A DNA stretch of 64,000 nucleotides from Halopelagius fulvigenes (lineage in GTDB: Archaea; Halobacteriota; Halobacteria; Halobacteriales; Haloferacaceae), in assembly GCF_042662625.1 (NCBI RefSeq), contig NZ_JBHSXH010000004.1, positions 210,130 through 274,129 on the forward strand, in the 5' to 3' direction. Under the pieces are notes generated by a model that saw nothing but the letters and a program-made list of their open reading frames with translations, did no database searches and had not been told where the DNA came from. A program made the translations under genes and the position numbers. Positions 16,918 to 25,387 of the stretch are shown here, piece by piece (the stretch's first letter is position 1; the number at the start of each line of letters is the position of its first letter).

Positions 16918-18101
16918 GCGCCCGCCTCCGCGTCGAGTTCCTGCGGTTGAATCTCGTTGATGGCGAACTCCTCTAAGCGCCGGTGCTCGGACTCGGTGCG
17001 CCGGCCGTCCGCGACGTCCACGAGCGTCTCGAAGACGCGTTCGCCGACCGACTCGACGGACTCGCCGTCGAACACCGTCCCGGCGTTGACGTCGACGTTG
17101 TTCGACATCTTCTCCCACGTCTTCGGGTTGCCGGTCACCTTGATGACCGGCGCGATGGGGTTGCCGGTGGTGCTGCCGCGCCCGGTGGTGAACGCTATCA
17201 CCTGCGCGCCGCCGGCCACCTTGCCGACGACGCTCTCCACGTCGTATCCGGGCGTGTCCATGAGGACGAGTCCGCCGCCGACGGGCAGGTCCTCGGCGTA
17301 GTCCACGATGCCGCGGACGGGCGTCGTCCCGCCCTTCGAGATGGCGCCGAGGCTCTTCTCTTCGATGGTGGTGAGGCCGCCCTCCTGGTTGCCGGGCGTC
17401 GGTTGCGCGCCGCGGAGGTCCACGCCCATCAGTTCGGCCATCCCCTCGCGGGCCTCGACCCGTTCGAGGAGACGTTCCCGCGTCTCCTCGTCTACGCACC
17501 GGTCCGCGAGGATGTGTTCCGCGCCGATGAACTCCGGCGTCTCGCTGAAGCAGGCGGTGCCGCCCGCCTCGACGAGGCGGTCGCAGGCCGCGCCGACAGC
17601 CGGGTTGGCCGCGATTCCGCTGGTCGCGTCGCTCCCGCCGCACTCGACGCCGAAGACGAGTTCGGAGACGTCGGCCTCCTCGCGCCTGGCCCGTTGCGCC
17701 TCTCCGTTGAGGCGTTCGAGGCGGTCCGCGCCCTCCGAGAGGGCGGCCTCGGTGCCACCGGCCTCGCGTATCGTGAGCGTCTCGACGGCCCTCCCGCCGG
17801 CGGCGATTCCGTCGGCGATATCGTCGGCGTCGATGTCCTCGGTGCCGAGTTCGACGACGAGGGCCGCACCCACGTTCGGGTTCCGCCCGACGCCGGTCAA
17901 CACTCGCTCGGTCTGTCGCCTCGCCGGGTCCGGTTGGCTGGTTCCGAGTTGGTGGGGCGTCGCCCGCGCCCACGCGCCGGCCTCCTCGGCGACCGCCGAC
18001 GCGACGGCGGAGGCGGCGACCGATGTGGGGACGACGGCGACGTGGTTGCGGACGCCCACCTGGCCGTCCGGCCTGCGGTAGCCGCTAAACGTATGACCCA
18101 T
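16914..18101 (-). CDS. UxaA-family large subunit (altronate dehydratase C-terminal domain) with ECGGSD but no Cys motifs
   Basis: A 395-residue protein expected to be the main dehydratase subunit. It has IREAGGTE, ECGGSDATSG (153-162), ANPAVG, the PGNQEGGLTT block, EKSLGAISKGG, MDTPGYD and TTGRGSTTGNP, all typical of UxaA/GarD. The segments that normally carry Cys read HQLGTSQ (50-56), ELGTED (84-89) and RRTESEH near the C-terminus, so three conserved Cys are gone. ATG 18101 matches the family N-terminus (FSGYRRPDGQVGVRN). It leads a three-gene operon and is divergent from a cyclase-family gene. The substrate could be altronate, galactarate or another acid. Confidence 0.85.
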   Translation of the reverse strand: MGHTFSGYRRPDGQVGVRNHVAVVPTSVAASAVASAVAEEAGAWARATPHQLGTSQPDPARRQTERVLTGVGRNPNVGAALVVELGTEDIDADDIADGIAAGGRAVETLTIREAGGTEAALSEGADRLERLNGEAQRARREEADVSELVFGVECGGSDATSGIAANPAVGAACDRLVEAGGTACFSETPEFIGAEHILADRCVDEETRERLLERVEAREGMAELMGVDLRGAQPTPGNQEGGLTTIEEKSLGAISKGGTTPVRGIVDYAEDLPVGGGLVLMDTPGYDVESVVGKVAGGAQVIAFTTGRGSTTGNPIAPVIKVTGNPKTWEKMSNNVDVNAGTVFDGESVESVGERVFETLVDVADGRRTESEHRRLEEFAINEIQPQELDAEAGA

Positions 18102-18215
18102 GGGAACGAGTGTCGATGACGAGCGTGTTAGTCTTTTCGCCGGTGCGACACGCACTACCGCACGGCTTCGGTGGCGAGCGCCAACCTATTAGTTCGCGAC
18201 GCGAAAACGGGAGAC
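18102..18215. promoter_or_regulatory. Divergent promoter region between the UxaA-like operon and cyclase gene
   Basis: Each gene has a TATA-like box: AAAAGACTAAC on the minus strand about 23-37 bases before ATG 18101, and ACCTATTAG (18184-18192) before ATG 18216. Two short perfect palindromes lie between: GTGCG-ACA-CGCAC (18143-18155) and TTCGC-GAC-GCGAA (18193-18205). The second overlaps the expected transcription start of the cyclase gene. Confidence 0.45.
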
Positions 18216-18881
18216 ATGGCCGATTGGGTAGACTTGACACAGTCGCTCGGTCCGGACTGTCCGACCCGCCCGCCGAACCGTCCGGCGCCGGAGTTCGAAT
18301 CGTACGCCGACGTCGAGGCGGACGGGTACAACGGGACGAGACTCCACCTCGACGCGCACTGCGGGACGCACATGGACGCGCCGACGCACTTCCTCCCGGC
18401 CGACGAGGCACGGACCATCGACGAGGTGACGCCCGAGGAGATGGTGACCGAGGGCATCGTGTTGGACTTCACCGACCTGCCGCCCGGCGCCGAACTCGGG
18501 CGGGAAGCGCTGGAATCCGAGGCCGACCGGCGCGGCGTGCGGGCGGGCGACTTCGTAATCCTCGACTTCGGCAACCCGCCGCGGCCGACGGACGAGTACG
18601 TCCGCGAGTACCCGTATCCGTCGCGCGACGCCGCCGAGTTCCTCGTCGAACGCGAGGTGGCCTGCGTGGCGACGGACGCCCTCGGCGTGGACGCGCCCGG
18701 CGCGACGATAGCGGAACACGTCGTCCACCGGACCCTCTTACCGGCGGGCGTCCGCATCGTCGAGGGCGTGGCGAACCTCGAAGCGGTCGAACCCGGGCAG
18801 TACGACGTCATCTGCACGCCGATACCGTACGCGGGCCGAGACGGGTCGCAGGTTCGCCTCCTCGTTCGACCGAAAGCGTAG
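18216..18881 (+). CDS. Cyclase family protein (kynurenine formamidase-like metal hydrolase)
   Basis: A 221-residue protein of the cyclase superfamily, whose members are metal-dependent hydrolases such as kynurenine formamidase and isatin hydrolase. The metal motif HCGTHMDAPTHF near residue 62 is intact, and a second conserved region with Asp/Glu follows (ILDFGNPP, TDALGVDAPG). The upstream in-frame ATG at 18171 is less likely because a TATA-like box lies between it and ATG 18216. It faces the UxaA-like operon. A second member occurs at 31473 beside another acid-sugar cluster, so a lactone- or amide-hydrolysing role in sugar-acid use is possible but unproven. Confidence 0.82.
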   Translation: MADWVDLTQSLGPDCPTRPPNRPAPEFESYADVEADGYNGTRLHLDAHCGTHMDAPTHFLPADEARTIDEVTPEEMVTEGIVLDFTDLPPGAELGREALESEADRRGVRAGDFVILDFGNPPRPTDEYVREYPYPSRDAAEFLVEREVACVATDALGVDAPGATIAEHVVHRTLLPAGVRIVEGVANLEAVEPGQYDVICTPIPYAGRDGSQVRLLVRPKA

Positions 18882-18918
18882 TTCGTCGTGGCGAGGAGAG
18901 GGAGCGTAGCGCCGTCCG

Positions 18919-19914
18919 TCACTTCACCACGTCTATCTTGTCGCGGTCAAGCGACATCCACACCGCGCCGATGACGACGAAGCCGAGGATTATCTCCTGG
19001 ACGAACGACCCGATTCCGTTGAGGTCGAGTCCGTTCTGGAGGACCTGGATGACCATCACGCCGATGATGGTGCGGTGGGGGCCGCCGACGCCGCCGGTCA
19101 ACGCGGTGCCGCCCATCACGATGGCGGCGATGCTGGGGAGGAGGAAGCCGTCGCCCATCGTCGCCTGCCCGGAGGAGATGCGGGCGGCGAGCAACGCCCC
19201 GGCGATGCCGCAGAGCAGTCCCGAGAGGACGAACACGCCGATCTTGTAGCGGTCCACCTTCACCCCCGAGAGGTCTGCGACTTTCTCGGATTCCCCCAGC
19301 GCGTATGTGTAGCGGCCGAACGACGTCTTCCACGCGATGAAGGAGGTCACCGCGTAGATGAGCAGTCCCCAGAGGACGAGGTTCGGAACCGTCGGGATCA
19401 GTTCGCCGGTCGCTATCCACTGGGCCTGTTCGTTCCGGAACGGGATGGACGACCCGTCGGTCAGAAGCAGCGCCGACCCCTGCGCGATGGAGAGCGTTCC
19501 GAGCGTCACGAGGAACGAGGGCAGTTTCAGTTTGGCGAAGATGACGCCGTTGGCCGTCCCCGCCGCCACGCCGACGAGGATGCCGACCGGAATCGCCAGG
19601 ATGCCGATCTGATTGACCAGCATGGCGGTGACGACGCCGGTGAGACCGACCAACGCGGCCACCGAGAGGTCGATGCTCTGTTGGAGAATCGGGAACGTCC
19701 CCGCGAGGGCGACGAGCAGCAGGATCATGCTGTTCTTCAGGATGCCCATGAAGTTGCCGTACGTCGCGAACACGTCGCTGGTGAACGAGAACAACGCGAC
19801 GAGGATGAACAACATCGCGAAGGGGCCGAGGTCCACCAACCAATCGCGGAGGTCCCGTCTCTCGCGTAACTGTTCGAACTTCTCCCGTGCGCCGTCGCCG
19901 ATGGATGTTGACAT
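18919..19914 (-). CDS. CUT2 ABC transporter permease (RbsC type)
   Basis: A 331-residue membrane protein of the ribose/xylose/galactofuranose permease family. Long hydrophobic segments run from residue 28 to 320, with the family hallmark QQSIDLSVAALVGL near 78-91 and the MGDGFLLPSIAAIVMGGTAL block near 250-270. It is the last gene of a minus-strand operon, binding protein then ATPase then permease, and its start lies two bases after the ATPase stop. The importer is of a different class from the two CUT1 systems in this window, so at least three sugar importers are present. Confidence 0.92.
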   Translation of the reverse strand: MSTSIGDGAREKFEQLRERRDLRDWLVDLGPFAMLFILVALFSFTSDVFATYGNFMGILKNSMILLLVALAGTFPILQQSIDLSVAALVGLTGVVTAMLVNQIGILAIPVGILVGVAAGTANGVIFAKLKLPSFLVTLGTLSIAQGSALLLTDGSSIPFRNEQAQWIATGELIPTVPNLVLWGLLIYAVTSFIAWKTSFGRYTYALGESEKVADLSGVKVDRYKIGVFVLSGLLCGIAGALLAARISSGQATMGDGFLLPSIAAIVMGGTALTGGVGGPHRTIIGVMVIQVLQNGLDLNGIGSFVQEIILGFVVIGAVWMSLDRDKIDVVK

Positions 19915-19916
19915 CG

Positions 19917-21515
19917 TTAGATCATCTCCTGTATGACTTCCTCTTCGGTCGGTTTGTCGCCGGGCGGAGCCTCGACGACGTCAGCGATGCGTCCGTCTTT
20001 CATCACGAGGATGCGGTTGGCCATCCCGATGACCTCCGGCAGTTCGTCGCCGATGAACAGCATGGAGACGCCCTCGTCGGCCAACTCCCGGCAGAGGCGG
20101 TACACCTCCTCCTTCGCGCCGACGTCGATGCCGCGGGTCACGTTGTCGAGGACGAGGACCGACGCGTCGCGCATCAACCACTTCGCGAGGACGACCTTCT
20201 GCTGGTTGCCGCCGCTCAGCCGTTCGACCAACTCGCCGGTGCCGGGCGTCTTGATGTTCAGCCTCTCGACCGCCCGGTCGGCCAGTTCCTCCTCGCGTTC
20301 GAAGTCGACGAGGGGGAGCGACCGGCCGACCACCGGGACGTCGTCGCGCATCGACGGCAGGCCGATGCTCGGGAGCGACACGTTGAACCGGAGCGGTTGG
20401 TACAGGAGCAACCCCTCCGATTTCCGCTCCTTCGGGACGTAGCCGACGCCCGACTCGACCATCTCCGAGACGGTGGGGTTCTCGATTCGGTCGCCGTCGA
20501 CGGCGACGGACCCCGAGTCGGGGGTGCTCGCGCCGCCGAGAATCCGGCCGAGTCGGGCCTTCCCCGACCCGTCCACGCCGACCACGCCGAGGATTTCCCC
20601 CCGCCGCAACTCGAAGGAGACGCCGTCGAGACCGTCGTCCGTCGCGAGTTCGTCAGCCGAGAGGGTCACGTCCTCCCCCGCGACCGTCCGTTGGGCGGAG
20701 ACGTGGTAGTACTCCTCGGAGACGTCGCGGCCGACCATCGCTCGCTGGAGTTCGTCCTCGGTGGTCCCCTCCGCGGGGAGTTCGTCCACGACGACGCCGT
20801 CTTTGAGGACGTACACGCGGTCGCAGACGTCGAGCACTTCGTCGAGTTCGTGGGAGACGAACACGAACGAGGCCGTCTCGCGGAGGCGCGCTATCTGGTC
20901 GAACAGCAGGTCGCGACCCTCCTCTTCGAGTCCGGCGGTCGGTTCGTCGAGGAGGATTATCGGTCGCTCGACGTCGCCGAGGTAACTGAACGCCTTGGCT
21001 ATCTCCAGCATCTGACGCTCGTTGAAGTCGTAGTGGGCGACGGTGTCGGTCAGGTCGAGGTCGATGCCGAGATCGTCGATGACGCCTCGGCCGGCCTCGC
21101 GCATCGCCCGCCTGTCGAGGACGCCGCCGGTGGTGAACCGGTCGAACATCCCGAGGTACATGTTCTCGTAGCCGGTGAGGTTCTCGATGACGTCCTGTTC
21201 CTGATGGACGAGCGAGATGCCCTTGCCGGCGGCGTCGCTCGGGTCCGAAACCGTCGTCTCCTCGCCGTCGAGGTAGAGTCGCCCCTCGTCGGGGCGGTGG
21301 ATGCCGGTGAGAATCTTCAACAGCGTGCTCTTTCCCGCGCCGTTCTCGCCGACGAGGCCGACCACCTCGCCGGTGCCGACGGTCAGGGAGACGTCGTCTA
21401 GCGCGTCCACGTGACGGAACGACTTGGAGACGCCGTCGATGCGGAACAACTCCTCGCCGCGCGCGTCCGTCGCGGCGGTCGAGGGGGGTTCGTTTCGTTG
21501 TTTGTTGGAGGACAT
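19917..21515 (-). CDS. CUT2 ABC transporter ATPase, duplicated domain (RbsA type)
   Basis: A 532-residue protein with two fused nucleotide-binding domains. The first has Walker A GENGAGKST near residue 57-65 and a divergent signature (NERQMLEIAKA). The second has a degenerate Walker A (GVDGSGKARLG) but a clear signature SGGNQQKVVLAK and Walker B VLVLDNVTRGID. This pattern of one weak and one good site is normal for RbsA/MglA/XylG. The acidic N-terminal extension of about 25 residues is usual for haloarchaea. It lies 35 bases after the binding-protein gene. Confidence 0.94.
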   Translation of the reverse strand: MSSNKQRNEPPSTAATDARGEELFRIDGVSKSFRHVDALDDVSLTVGTGEVVGLVGENGAGKSTLLKILTGIHRPDEGRLYLDGEETTVSDPSDAAGKGISLVHQEQDVIENLTGYENMYLGMFDRFTTGGVLDRRAMREAGRGVIDDLGIDLDLTDTVAHYDFNERQMLEIAKAFSYLGDVERPIILLDEPTAGLEEEGRDLLFDQIARLRETASFVFVSHELDEVLDVCDRVYVLKDGVVVDELPAEGTTEDELQRAMVGRDVSEEYYHVSAQRTVAGEDVTLSADELATDDGLDGVSFELRRGEILGVVGVDGSGKARLGRILGGASTPDSGSVAVDGDRIENPTVSEMVESGVGYVPKERKSEGLLLYQPLRFNVSLPSIGLPSMRDDVPVVGRSLPLVDFEREEELADRAVERLNIKTPGTGELVERLSGGNQQKVVLAKWLMRDASVLVLDNVTRGIDVGAKEEVYRLCRELADEGVSMLFIGDELPEVIGMANRILVMKDGRIADVVEAPPGDKPTEEEVIQEMI

Positions 21516-21550
21516 CTATGGTGTGATAGTGGGAGTTCCCGCGGGGAGTC

Positions 21551-22885
21551 TCACGCGTACGGGTCCGACCACCGGTCGGCGTACGTCTGCTCTACCTCGT
21601 CGAAGGGCTTCGACTGGTTGTACTCCTCGGGCAGGGAGTACCCGCTCGGTTTGTTGTCCTCCGTCCAGAGCAACTGGTAGAAGTCGCTCTTGCGGATGGG
21701 GACGAGCTTGTTCTGTGGGTCGAACGCGTCCTCGCCGGACTCGACGACGGACATCTTCTTCCAGTCGTAGGGCGGGTCCTCGGACCCGAACACGGCGTCG
21801 AGGTACGGTTGCGGTTTCAGGAAGCGGTCGTGGTCTATCTTGTCTTTCCACTTTGAGGGCTCTTTGACGACGAGCGATCCGCCGGAGAACATCATCCGTT
21901 CGGGCGTCTTCGGCCGCCACCCGTTGTGCCAGTCGTACGTCTTCGCCAGCGCCCACCCCGCCTGCCACGGCGGGTGCGAGGTGAACGTGGCGACGATGCG
22001 GGGACCGTTCTCCGGCGGGTTCTGAATCGCCTCCACCGTCTCTTGGATGCCGTCGTACCCCACGATGGGGACGTTCAGGTTGTTCTCCTGGCAGACGGTC
22101 AACACCCCCTGCGCTTCGGTGTCGTTCTGCGCGTAGACGCCGTCTATCTTGTCGCCGAACCGGGAGACGAAGCTCTGCATCGACTCACGCGACTTCTGGC
22201 GGTTCCAGTCGCCGGGGAGGGGGTCGCCGAGGCGCTTGATGTTCGGGTAGTCCTTCATCGCCTCCTCGACGCCCATGTTGCGGCCGTTCGCGCCGACGGT
22301 GCCCTTCAGGCCCGTCACGTGGACGAAGTTGCCCTTCCCCCCCATGGCCTCGAAGAGGATGCGGGCGGTCAACGCTCCCGTCCGCACGGGTTCGGGGATG
22401 TTGTACTGGACGAAGTGTTCGCCCGCGTCGAGGGGCGTGTACCACTTCCCCATCGCCCACATCTCCACGAACGGAACGCCCGCCTGGCCGGCGGCGTCGG
22501 CCAACGACGGGACGCCGGAGTCCTTGCTCGCGGTGCCGACGACGGCGTCCGCGCCGCCCGTCACCGCCGAGTCGAACTGCGAGAGCATGTCCGACGTACT
22601 CGCGCCGTTGGCCTGGATGTCGTGGTTGAGGCTCCACGCGTTCGCCGCCGTCTTGTACCCCTCGGCGAACGCCCCCCAGTAGTCGTTCTCCAGCGTCGGG
22701 GCCGTCGCGAACACTTGGTCGTACGAGGAACCGTCGCCGCCCCCGGTGCCGGTACCGTCGCCCCCGGAACTCCCGTCACCGCCGCCGCCGGCGCACCCGG
22801 CCAACCCTCCGAGTGCGGCTACCGACGCCCCTTTTATATACGCTCTTCTCCCCATAGTTGATATATTACTGTCATGGTCTACCAT
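21551..22885 (-). CDS. CUT2 sugar-binding lipoprotein (RbsB type)
   Basis: A 444-residue periplasmic-binding-protein-like receptor. GRRAYIKGASVAALGGLAGC near the start combines a twin-arginine motif with a lipobox, so it is probably exported folded and lipid-anchored. A Gly/Ser/Asp-rich linker follows, then a RbsB-like fold (FATAPTLENDYW, GADAVVGTAS, GVYAQNDTEAQG, VGYDGI). ATG 22885 is preferred because a TTTACAAAT box lies 23-32 bases upstream; the ATG at 22855 would also keep the signal. It leads the importer operon and is divergent from the acid-sugar kinase at 23007, which suggests the ligand may be a sugar or C4 acid. Confidence 0.88.
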   Translation of the reverse strand: MVDHDSNISTMGRRAYIKGASVAALGGLAGCAGGGGDGSSGGDGTGTGGGDGSSYDQVFATAPTLENDYWGAFAEGYKTAANAWSLNHDIQANGASTSDMLSQFDSAVTGGADAVVGTASKDSGVPSLADAAGQAGVPFVEMWAMGKWYTPLDAGEHFVQYNIPEPVRTGALTARILFEAMGGKGNFVHVTGLKGTVGANGRNMGVEEAMKDYPNIKRLGDPLPGDWNRQKSRESMQSFVSRFGDKIDGVYAQNDTEAQGVLTVCQENNLNVPIVGYDGIQETVEAIQNPPENGPRIVATFTSHPPWQAGWALAKTYDWHNGWRPKTPERMMFSGGSLVVKEPSKWKDKIDHDRFLKPQPYLDAVFGSEDPPYDWKKMSVVESGEDAFDPQNKLVPIRKSDFYQLLWTEDNKPSGYSLPEEYNQSKPFDEVEQTYADRWSDPYA

Positions 22886-23006
22886 GCCAAACCACTGGAA
22901 ACGCGGATTTGTAAATCTACCGGAGAAATGGACCGGCTTTCGGCCGAACACCGCTCCGTTTCGTTTCCGGGGTAGGTTTTTACGACTGCTCTCGGAACGC
23001 CGTCGC

Positions 23007-24311
23007 ATGCAGCCTTCGGGACTCGTCGTCGCGGACGACCTGACCGGGGCGACCGACACCGGCCACGAGTTCGCCGCCCGCGGCCGCCGAACGCTCGTCT
23101 CCGCGCGAGGGGCATCGACCGACGCGGGCGCCCGGCCGGACGTTCGCGTCGTGGACACGGACTCCCGGTACGCCGACCCGTCGGACGCCGCCGCGAGGGT
23201 CGAACGCGCGGTGGGCGACGGCGGACACGCGTTCGTCTACAAGAAGGTCGATTCGACGCTCAGGGGGAACCTCGTCGCCGAGGTGGACGCCGCCCTCGGA
23301 GCGACCGGCGCGGACGTCGCCCTCGTCGCCCCGGCGTCGCCGCGGAACGGTCGCACGACCGTCGAGGGGTACCACCTCGTCGACGGCGTCCCCGTCGCGG
23401 AGACGGACGCGGGGAACGACCCGGAGAAACCCGTCGAGACGTCGCACCTCCCCGCGCGGTTCGCGTCGTCCACCTTCCCCGTCGTCCGACTGCCGGTGAA
23501 CCGCGTCGCCGCGGGGGCGGCGGCCGTTGCCGACGAACTCGACGCGGCGGCGCGGGAGGGCCGAACGGTCGTCGTCGCCGACGCGTCGCACGAACGCCAC
23601 CTCGAAGCGATAGCGGCGGGGGCGGCGCGGGCGGACTGCGCCGTCCTCTACGTCGGAAGTGCGGGCCTCGCCCGGTACGTCGAGACGCCGCCGCCCGCCG
23701 GCGACGGCCCGCCGCCGGTTCCGAGGCGGGAGCGGAGCGTCCTCTGCGTCGTCGGAAGCACGAACCCGGCGACGCTGGAACAGGTCCGCGCGCTGCCCGA
23801 CTCGGCGGTCGTCCCCCTCGATTTGGAGGCGGCGGTGGAGTCCCCCGAAGCTGCGAGCGAGAACGCCGCGGCGGCGTGTGCCGACCGCCTGTCGCGTTCG
23901 GGCCTCGCCGCACTCGTCTCCGCCCCGGACGCCGACGCACCGGCCCGCGCCGTCGAGGCGGGGCGACGACTCGGCACCGACGAAGCCGCGGTGCGCGCCC
24001 GCGTCAGCGAGTCGTTGGCCGGGGCGGTGGCGCGACTGTGGGACGGTCGGGGTGAGAGCGGCCGCGGCGGCGACCCGCCGGAGTCGCTGTTCGTCACGGG
24101 CGGCGCAGTCGCCGCCGACGCGTTCGACGCGTTGGACGCGGCGGGCGTCCTCCTCGCCGGGGAGTCCGTCGAGGAAGGGATACCGCTCGGCCGCGTCGCC
24201 GGCGGGGGAGCCGACGGGACGCCCGTAGTGACGAAGGCGGGCGCGTTCGGCACGCCCGGGGCAATACGTAAGTGCGCCGCCCGTCTCGGGGGACGTGATG
24301 ACTTCGAGTAA
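23007..24311 (+). CDS. Four-carbon acid sugar kinase family protein (DUF1537; OtnK/DtnK-like)
   Basis: A 434-residue kinase of the four-carbon acid sugar family, which phosphorylates threonate, erythronate or 3-keto-tetronates. The N-terminus shows VVADDLTGATDTG (residues 7-19) and the block YKKVDSTLRGNL near 78, both hallmarks. The C-terminal nucleotide-binding domain shows FVTGGAVAADAF and GIPLGRVAGGGADG. ATG 23007 matches the family start; the frame is open 87 codons further upstream without homology. It overlaps a PdxA-like dehydrogenase by 14 bases. The kinase plus PdxA2 pair is the known D-threonate route, which gives dihydroxyacetone phosphate and carbon dioxide. Confidence 0.87.
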   Translation: MQPSGLVVADDLTGATDTGHEFAARGRRTLVSARGASTDAGARPDVRVVDTDSRYADPSDAAARVERAVGDGGHAFVYKKVDSTLRGNLVAEVDAALGATGADVALVAPASPRNGRTTVEGYHLVDGVPVAETDAGNDPEKPVETSHLPARFASSTFPVVRLPVNRVAAGAAAVADELDAAAREGRTVVVADASHERHLEAIAAGAARADCAVLYVGSAGLARYVETPPPAGDGPPPVPRRERSVLCVVGSTNPATLEQVRALPDSAVVPLDLEAAVESPEAASENAAAACADRLSRSGLAALVSAPDADAPARAVEAGRRLGTDEAAVRARVSESLAGAVARLWDGRGESGRGGDPPESLFVTGGAVAADAFDALDAAGVLLAGESVEEGIPLGRVAGGGADGTPVVTKAGAFGTPGAIRKCAARLGGRDDFE

Positions 24312-25314
24312 ACCGCTCGTCGCCGTGACGATGGGCGACCCGGCGGGCGTCGGCGCGGAAGTCGCCGCGAAGGCGTACCCCGCCGCGACGGAGTTCGCGC
24401 GTCTCGTCGTCGTCGGCGACGCGGACGCGGTGCGGGCGGCCGTCGAGGCGTGCGGCGGCTCGCTCGACGTGCGCACGGTCGATTCCGCGGCAGAGGCGAG
24501 CGACGACCCCTCGACGCTGTCCGTCTTGGACGTGGACAACGTGGACGAACTCGCCTACGGCGAGTTGCGCGCGGAGTACGGCGAGGCGAGTCTGGCGTAC
24601 GTCGAACGCGCCATCGAACTCGCCGTCGCTGGCGAGGTGGACGCCATCGCCACCGCCCCCATCAACAAGCAGGCGACGCGGATGGCCGGGAGCGACCACG
24701 CGGGACACACGGGCCTCCTCGCGGAGCGAACCGACACGGAGAACTACTCGATGATGCTCATCGAGGAGGACCTGCGCGTGACGCACGTGAGCACGCACGT
24801 CCCCCTCAGGGAGGCCTGCGACCTCGTGACGACGGAGAACGTCCTCGACACGATACGGGTGACCGACGACGCCCTCCGCGAACTCGGCGTCGAGTCGCCG
24901 CGGGTCGCCGTCGCGGGGTTGAACCCCCACGCCGGAGACGGCGGACTCCTCGGCGACGAGGACGACGCGGAGATAGCCCCGGCGGTCGAACGCGCCCGCG
25001 AGGAGGGCATCGACGCCGACGGCCCCCTCTCGCCCGATACGGTCTACGTCCGCGCGGCGCGGGGCGACTTCGACTGCGTCGTCTCGATGTACCACGACCA
25101 AGGGCACATCCCGCTGAAGATGCTCGGCTTCGACGGGTCCGGCGGCGTCAGCGGCGTCAACATGACCGTCGGACTCCCCATCGTCCGCACGAGCGTGGAC
25201 CACGGAACCGCGTTCGACATCGCGGGCGAGGGCGTCGCGAGCGAAGAGAGCATGGTGGACGCCGTCCGCGTGGCGGCGACGGCGGTGGAGAACCGCCGGG
25301 CGAACGGCCGGTGA
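24298..25314 (+). CDS. PdxA-family 4-phospho-acid dehydrogenase (PdxA2-like)
   Basis: A 338-residue protein of the 4-hydroxythreonine-4-phosphate dehydrogenase family. MGDPAGVGAEV opens it; the metal-binding His residues are in HAGHTGLLAE, STHVPLRE and YHDQGHIPLK; GLNPHAGDGGLLG and TSVDHGTAFDIAG complete the pattern. Archaea do not use the PdxA pyridoxine route, and the gene overlaps an acid-sugar kinase. It is therefore better read as PdxA2, oxidising a tetronate 4-phosphate with loss of CO2 to dihydroxyacetone phosphate. ATG 24298 is preferred over the adjacent GTG 24295. The start lies inside the end of the kinase gene. Confidence 0.87.
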   Translation: MTSSKPLVAVTMGDPAGVGAEVAAKAYPAATEFARLVVVGDADAVRAAVEACGGSLDVRTVDSAAEASDDPSTLSVLDVDNVDELAYGELRAEYGEASLAYVERAIELAVAGEVDAIATAPINKQATRMAGSDHAGHTGLLAERTDTENYSMMLIEEDLRVTHVSTHVPLREACDLVTTENVLDTIRVTDDALRELGVESPRVAVAGLNPHAGDGGLLGDEDDAEIAPAVERAREEGIDADGPLSPDTVYVRAARGDFDCVVSMYHDQGHIPLKMLGFDGSGGVSGVNMTVGLPIVRTSVDHGTAFDIAGEGVASEESMVDAVRVAATAVENRRANGR

Positions 25315-25344
25315 GGGCGCGCGACGTCGCAGTTGGCTCACACG

Positions 25345-25369
25345 TACCGTAGTAAGTGTTAACACGGTA
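25345..25369. promoter_or_regulatory. Nested palindrome at the lutC promoter
   Basis: TACCGT (25345-25350) and ACGGTA (25364-25369) form a perfect inverted repeat, and inside lies the perfect ten-base palindrome GTGTTAACAC (25356-25365). The element covers positions about 19-43 before the lutC ATG, where a TATA box is expected, and no other TATA-like box is seen. A repressor bound here would block transcription initiation. Confidence 0.5.
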
Positions 25370-25387
25370 GTGGCGGAAGAGCGTACT

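Noticed and set aside
24298..25314. Pyridoxine synthesis gene pdxA
   Set aside because: Archaea make pyridoxal phosphate by another route, and the gene overlaps an acid-sugar kinase, so the PdxA2 role is preferred.
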